From the NCBI GenBank assembly GCA_947367855.1, contig CANBFE010000008.1, forward strand, positions 57,182-121,181: a stretch of 64,000 nt of DNA, given 5' to 3'. The translations under genes and the position numbers were made by a program. Below are positions 60,299 to 64,000 of the stretch, one piece after another. A model generated the notes under the pieces. That model saw only the letters and a program-made list of their open reading frames with translations. It was not told the DNA's origin and did no database searches. Position 1 is the stretch's first letter; each line of letters opens with the position of its first letter. The stretch is from an uncultured Lachnospiraceae bacterium. Lineage in GTDB: Bacteria; Bacillota; Clostridia; Lachnospirales; Lachnospiraceae.

Positions 60299-61441
60299 CT
60301 ATACCACCTGGAATTTGTCGATGTATACAGGGAAGGTGCCGGTTCCCTTCATGTCCTTGCCTGCGGTAATGGTGACATTCTTATCCATGATCAGATACTC
60401 CACATTTGCTCCGGCTTCCACCACGGTATCCTGCATCAGGATGCAGTTCTTAACCTTTGCGCCCTTAGCAACCTTGACGCCACGGAAGAGAATGCTGTCT
60501 TCCACTTCGCCCTCGATCACGCAGCCGTCGGCAACCATCACATTGCTCACCTTTGCGCCCTCAATGTACCTTGTGGGGTTGTCGTCACGAATCTTGGTGT
60601 AAATCTGGGGACCATTGAACAGCGCATCCAGATTGTAGTCGTCCAGAAGCTTCATATTCTCGTCAAAATAGCTCTTCATGTCACAGATGCGGGCCACATA
60701 CCCATCATACTTATAAGCCTGGACATTCAGCTTATTCAGCCTGGGAAGCAGCACATCCCGCTCAAAATACTCCTGCCCGCGGACAGAAGCGGTATTGATC
60801 AGATCGATCAGCATTTCCCGCTCCACCACAAACATATTCATGGAGAAATTCTGTACGCCTGTGTCCTTGGCGTTGACATAGATCTTTGTAATCCTGCCGT
60901 TCTCAATGTCGAAGGTATAGTAATACCCCAGGTCATTGGCCTGCATCTTCAGAAAGCTCTCCGGCAGCACCTGCTCATTGTAGGCAATGGTCACATCCGC
61001 GCCGCTCTCGATATGGTGCCGGATCATACTCTTGAAATCAAAGTTAACCACAATATTGGTGTCCGTGATCACCACATATTTCTCCCGCTCATCCCGCAGG
61101 AAATCCAGAATATTGGCCAACGCTCCCACCCGGCCCACGTATGGCTTCGCGCTCTTCTCCATGAAGGGAGGGAAGATGTGAAGGCCGCCGTTCTTGCGGA
61201 CCAGGTCCCACTCACGGCCGGAATCCAGATGATCCATGAGGGAGTGATAATTGTTGTTCACCATAACGGAAATATTGTCAATGCCGCAATGGGTCATGCT
61301 GGACAGGATAAAGTCGATCAGGCGATAACGGCTGGCAAAAGGAATGGAAGCCATCAAACGCACATTCACCAGATCCGGAACCAACGCATCATAACTGTTT
61401 GGGAAAATAACGCCCAGTGCACTTGTATTTGAATTTACCAT
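60299..61441 (-). CDS. glgD: GlgD, regulatory subunit of glucose-1-phosphate adenylyltransferase
   Basis: A 380-residue nucleotidyltransferase-fold protein with a C-terminal left-handed beta helix (hexapeptide repeats such as VIEGEVEDSILFRGVKVAKGAKV). The N-terminal catalytic loop GGxGxRL of GlgC is replaced by GVIFPNSYDALVPDL, the hallmark of the catalytically weak GlgD subunit of Firmicutes. It modulates GlgC in ADP-glucose synthesis for glycogen. The start overlaps the glgC stop by seven bases, so the two are coupled and made in similar amounts. Confidence 0.95.
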   Translation of the reverse strand: MVNSNTSALGVIFPNSYDALVPDLVNVRLMASIPFASRYRLIDFILSSMTHCGIDNISVMVNNNYHSLMDHLDSGREWDLVRKNGGLHIFPPFMEKSAKPYVGRVGALANILDFLRDEREKYVVITDTNIVVNFDFKSMIRHHIESGADVTIAYNEQVLPESFLKMQANDLGYYYTFDIENGRITKIYVNAKDTGVQNFSMNMFVVEREMLIDLINTASVRGQEYFERDVLLPRLNKLNVQAYKYDGYVARICDMKSYFDENMKLLDDYNLDALFNGPQIYTKIRDDNPTRYIEGAKVSNVMVADGCVIEGEVEDSILFRGVKVAKGAKVKNCILMQDTVVEAGANVEYLIMDKNVTITAGKDMKGTGTFPVYIDKFQVV

Positions 61442-62643
61442 TCTTCTCCACCGCCTTCTACATTATTTTTTACCATGGCATTGGGACCGATCTTGGCATT
61501 GTCGCCGATGGTCACGCCCGCTCCCACGGTGGCCACCCCGTTTTCCGTCTCCGTGGGCATTGCACCCACAACTGCATTCTCGCCGATGGTCACATTCTCC
61601 GCCACAATACAGTGCTTCACGGTAGCGCCGGCCTTGATCACCGTGCCTCCCATGATAACCGCATCCTCGATGACTGCGCCCTTCTCCACCCTGACGCCGG
61701 AGAAGAGAATGGAATGCTTTACCTTGCCTTTGATGCGGCAGCCGTCTGTGATCATGGAATTCTCCACCACAGCCCCTGCGCTGATCTTGTGTCCGGTCAT
61801 ACCACTGTTCCGGCTGTAGATCTTCCAGTCCTCGTCAAACAGGTTGATTCCGCTGTGTTCCGGATCCAGAATCTCCATGTTTGCCTCCCAGAGAGAGGAT
61901 ATGGTTCCCACATCCTTCCAGTAGCCGTTGAAGTGGTACGCATACATCCTGCGGTTGTCCTTCAGCAGATTGGGGATGATGTTGTTGCCGAAGTCATTCT
62001 CGGAGTTGGGATCCGCCTCGTCCTCCTCCAGATACTTGCGCAGAATATCCCAGTTGAATATGTAGATACCCATGGAAGCCAGATTGGATTTGGGATCCTT
62101 GGGCTTCTCCTGGAATTCCGTAATCCTGTCATCCTTATCCGCCACCATCAGGCCGAAACGGGAAGCCTCCTCCCAGGGAACCTCCATGACGGCCACGCTG
62201 AACTCCGCATTCTTCTCCTTGTGGAATTTCAGGAAATCGCTGTAATCCTGCTTACAGATCTGATCTCCGGAGAGAATGATGACATACTGGGGGTCATAAC
62301 GCTCAATAAAGGAGATATTCTGGTAAATCGCGTTTGCCGTCCCCTTGTACCAGTCAGAGCCGCTTGCCTTCTGATAAGGCGGCAGAACATGCACCCCTCC
62401 GTAGAGACGGTCCAGATCCCAGGGCTGGCCGTTTCCTATGTATTCATTCAGCACCAGAGGCTGATACTGGGTCAAAATGCCTACGGTGTCAATATCCGAA
62501 TTGACACAGTTTGACAGCGGGAAGTCAATGATACGATATTTTCCGCCGAACGGAACTGCCGGTTTCGCAAGCTTCTCTGTCAAAGCATACAGACGGGAAC
62601 CCTGGCCCCCGGCGAGAAGCATTGCTATCATTTCTTTTGCCAT
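61435..62643 (-). CDS. glgC: Glucose-1-phosphate adenylyltransferase GlgC
   Basis: GlgC makes ADP-glucose from glucose-1-phosphate and ATP, the committed step of glycogen synthesis. The 402-residue protein has LAGGQGSRLYALT at the N-terminus, KPAVPFGGKYRIIDF, the WYKGTANAIYQN loop, a glucose-1-phosphate-binding EFQEKP, and a C-terminal beta-helix. The ATG follows AGGAGGG. A perfect TATAAT (minus strand, 62682-62677) lies 34 bases upstream, without a good -35. It is operonic with glgD. Confidence 0.96.
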   Translation of the reverse strand: MAKEMIAMLLAGGQGSRLYALTEKLAKPAVPFGGKYRIIDFPLSNCVNSDIDTVGILTQYQPLVLNEYIGNGQPWDLDRLYGGVHVLPPYQKASGSDWYKGTANAIYQNISFIERYDPQYVIILSGDQICKQDYSDFLKFHKEKNAEFSVAVMEVPWEEASRFGLMVADKDDRITEFQEKPKDPKSNLASMGIYIFNWDILRKYLEEDEADPNSENDFGNNIIPNLLKDNRRMYAYHFNGYWKDVGTISSLWEANMEILDPEHSGINLFDEDWKIYSRNSGMTGHKISAGAVVENSMITDGCRIKGKVKHSILFSGVRVEKGAVIEDAVIMGGTVIKAGATVKHCIVAENVTIGENAVVGAMPTETENGVATVGAGVTIGDNAKIGPNAMVKNNVEGGGEEW

Positions 62644-62809
62644 ATTATACCCTCCTGATTTTTAAAGCATAAGTAAATTATACAACAAAATCGAAATAAA
62701 GAACAGGCTTTTTTGTGAATTTTTTTGACAAAAATATTTTTTTCCATTTTTGCCGTGTAATTTCTGGACAAGTTTTCAGATAAACCGCTGTTTTCAAGGG
62801 CTTTCCCAT

Positions 62810-63995
62810 CTATTTTATCTTCTCCGCCACATACATGGACACCCTTGCCTGAATCACATCCGCGGTTTCCTCCAGGCTCTTTGCCCCGCCGAAATAATTC
62901 GCGGCCTCGTCCAGAAAAATCTGATAGATCCTGCGGTCCGTCTGGCTGCAGGCGCGGGCGCCCTCCAGCAAACCAAGCAGCCGGTCCCCCTGCTCCCCTG
63001 TAATGCTGTTGATGTCCGTTGGCTCCTCCCCCTCAAAGATCACCTGCTGCTTCACCACCGGATATTTGACACCGTTTTCATCCGCCTCATAAGTCATCTC
63101 CATGGCATCCCCAAGCTGCTCTTCCAGAACACCGCGGCATATGGGAAAGCCTGAGGGCAGCTCCCTCTGGGCCGGCGCATCCAGGCACCGGCGGATAAAT
63201 TCCCACGCCGCCTCCTTATGCCTGCTGCCGCTGCTCACCGCAAGCACCGGACCGCAGGACTCGATCATGGTCCCGCAGCCGCTCTCCACGGGAAAGCCCA
63301 CAAAGGTAATCTCCTGCCCGCCAAAGATCAGCTCCGTCCTGCAGATATCATAGACCGTGCTTATCCTCACAGGCATCAGCAGCGCCCTGTCCTCCAGGAA
63401 GGTCTCCTTTACGGAAAAATCCTCCTCTATCTCCAGCTGTTGGGAAAAGCTGTTGCAAAATTCCAGTACCGCCCGGAATTCCTCCCCGTCAAAGGCACAT
63501 TCCCCTGTCTCCCAGTCAATGTAGTATTCCATGCTTCCTGTGAGAATCATGCCGAAAACATCCATTTTAAAAGCGCCCGGGTACAAAAGCCGTTCCCTGT
63601 CCTGTTCCCGAAAGCATTCCAGCATCTCTCCGATGGTCCAACCGCTCCTCTCCCCCAGATTCTCCGTCCTTCCCGCAAAACTTTTCAGAAGAAACCCCAG
63701 GGGAACGGCATACAATCCTTCCTGATAGGAAAATGCAGTCAGAACATTGTCAAAACAGGCCTTCCTGCCCTCCTCCCCCAGCCAGGCGTACAAATCCTCC
63801 GTATACATTCCCACAATGTCACTGGTGGTATACCCGTTTCCGAAATCAATCAGATCCGGCCCACTTCCCGAGACAATCTCCCGCTGCAGCCGGAGTACCC
63901 CGTCTTCCTCCGGCTTCTCCGATACTTCAGGGTGGTAAAAGCAGAAAACAAGTATATCAATACCACTGTATATTCTGACTTTATCAATGATCTGT
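62810..63995 (-). CDS. CUT1-type solute-binding protein, 5' end missing or broken
   Basis: The frame from 62810 contains a sugar-binding-protein core (REIVSGSGPDLIDFGNGYTTSDIVG, FSYQEGLYAVPLGFLLKSF, CGPVLAVSSGSRHKEAAWEFIRRCL). It stays open upstream to an in-frame TGA at 63998-63996, with no ATG before the codon at 63808 (GTG at 63814). The family-like text extends upstream of those codons, and no signal peptide or lipobox is visible. So either a frameshift or stop has broken the gene, or the true 5' part continues in another frame beyond the window. Only the C-terminal ~390 residues can be described. It runs toward glgC on the same strand. Confidence 0.65.
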
Positions 63996-64000
63996 CAGAA

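Overview
The window looks like chromosome from an anaerobic, sugar-foraging Clostridia species, most likely a gut Lachnospiraceae. The evidence is the strong AGGAGG-type ribosome sites, the paired GlgC/GlgD, several CUT1 sugar transporters without their own ATPase, YesL/AraC/LacI regulators, and inositol and uronate catabolic genes. The species cannot be named from the sequence. No rRNA, tRNA, CRISPR array or prophage was seen.

Layout. 1-6.5 kb (minus strand): part of a myo-inositol operon (iolC, iolB, iolD, an unknown 146-aa protein and an unrecognised 556-aa toroid-like protein) with a 65/66-bp tandem repeat ahead of iolD. 6.5-7.8 kb: dispersed hairpin-rich repeats and a small membrane protein. 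7.8-15 kb (minus): ROK sugar kinase, GH38 alpha-mannosidase, a HAD-GH105 fusion and an AraC regulator. 15.2-22 kb (plus): a complete five-gene Opp/Dpp-type ABC importer behind an extended -10 and a cre-like site, probably for oligosaccharides released by these enzymes. 22.1-24 kb (minus): an AT-rich two-gene insert, an OLD/SMC-like ATPase translationally coupled to a putative PD-(D/E)XK nuclease, a candidate anti-phage module. 24.2-29.1 kb (minus): a kduI-kduD-rpiB-like-eda-kdgK operon for 4-deoxy-5-ketouronate breakdown with a promoter, overlapping operator and terminator. 29.3-30.7 kb (plus): HD hydrolase and AraC regulator. 30.7-33.5 kb (minus): a decayed ABC-exporter pair, one half broken by a small DNA inversion, the other by an internal deletion.

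33.9-49 kb (minus): an 11-gene operon encoding two solute-binding proteins (one fused to CBM-like domains), two CUT1 permease pairs, a beta-propeller/TPR protein, a YIP1-like membrane protein, a DUF5696-type protein, YesL and a LacI regulator. No ATPase is present, so a shared MsmX-type ATPase is expected. At its head (49161-49922) a small tyrosine recombinase and a good outward-facing promoter lie between 32-bp inverted repeats (one mismatch). This has the architecture of an invertible promoter that could switch the whole operon on and off, and is the most interesting candidate in the window.

50-64 kb: a BlaI/M56 pair, Nudix hydrolase, TIM-barrel sugar isomerase, metallophosphoesterase, a cytoplasmic ParB-like/BMP fusion, a lipoprotein plus two DUF4230 proteins in one operon, glgC-glgD, and a solute-binding protein that looks broken or incomplete at the window edge.
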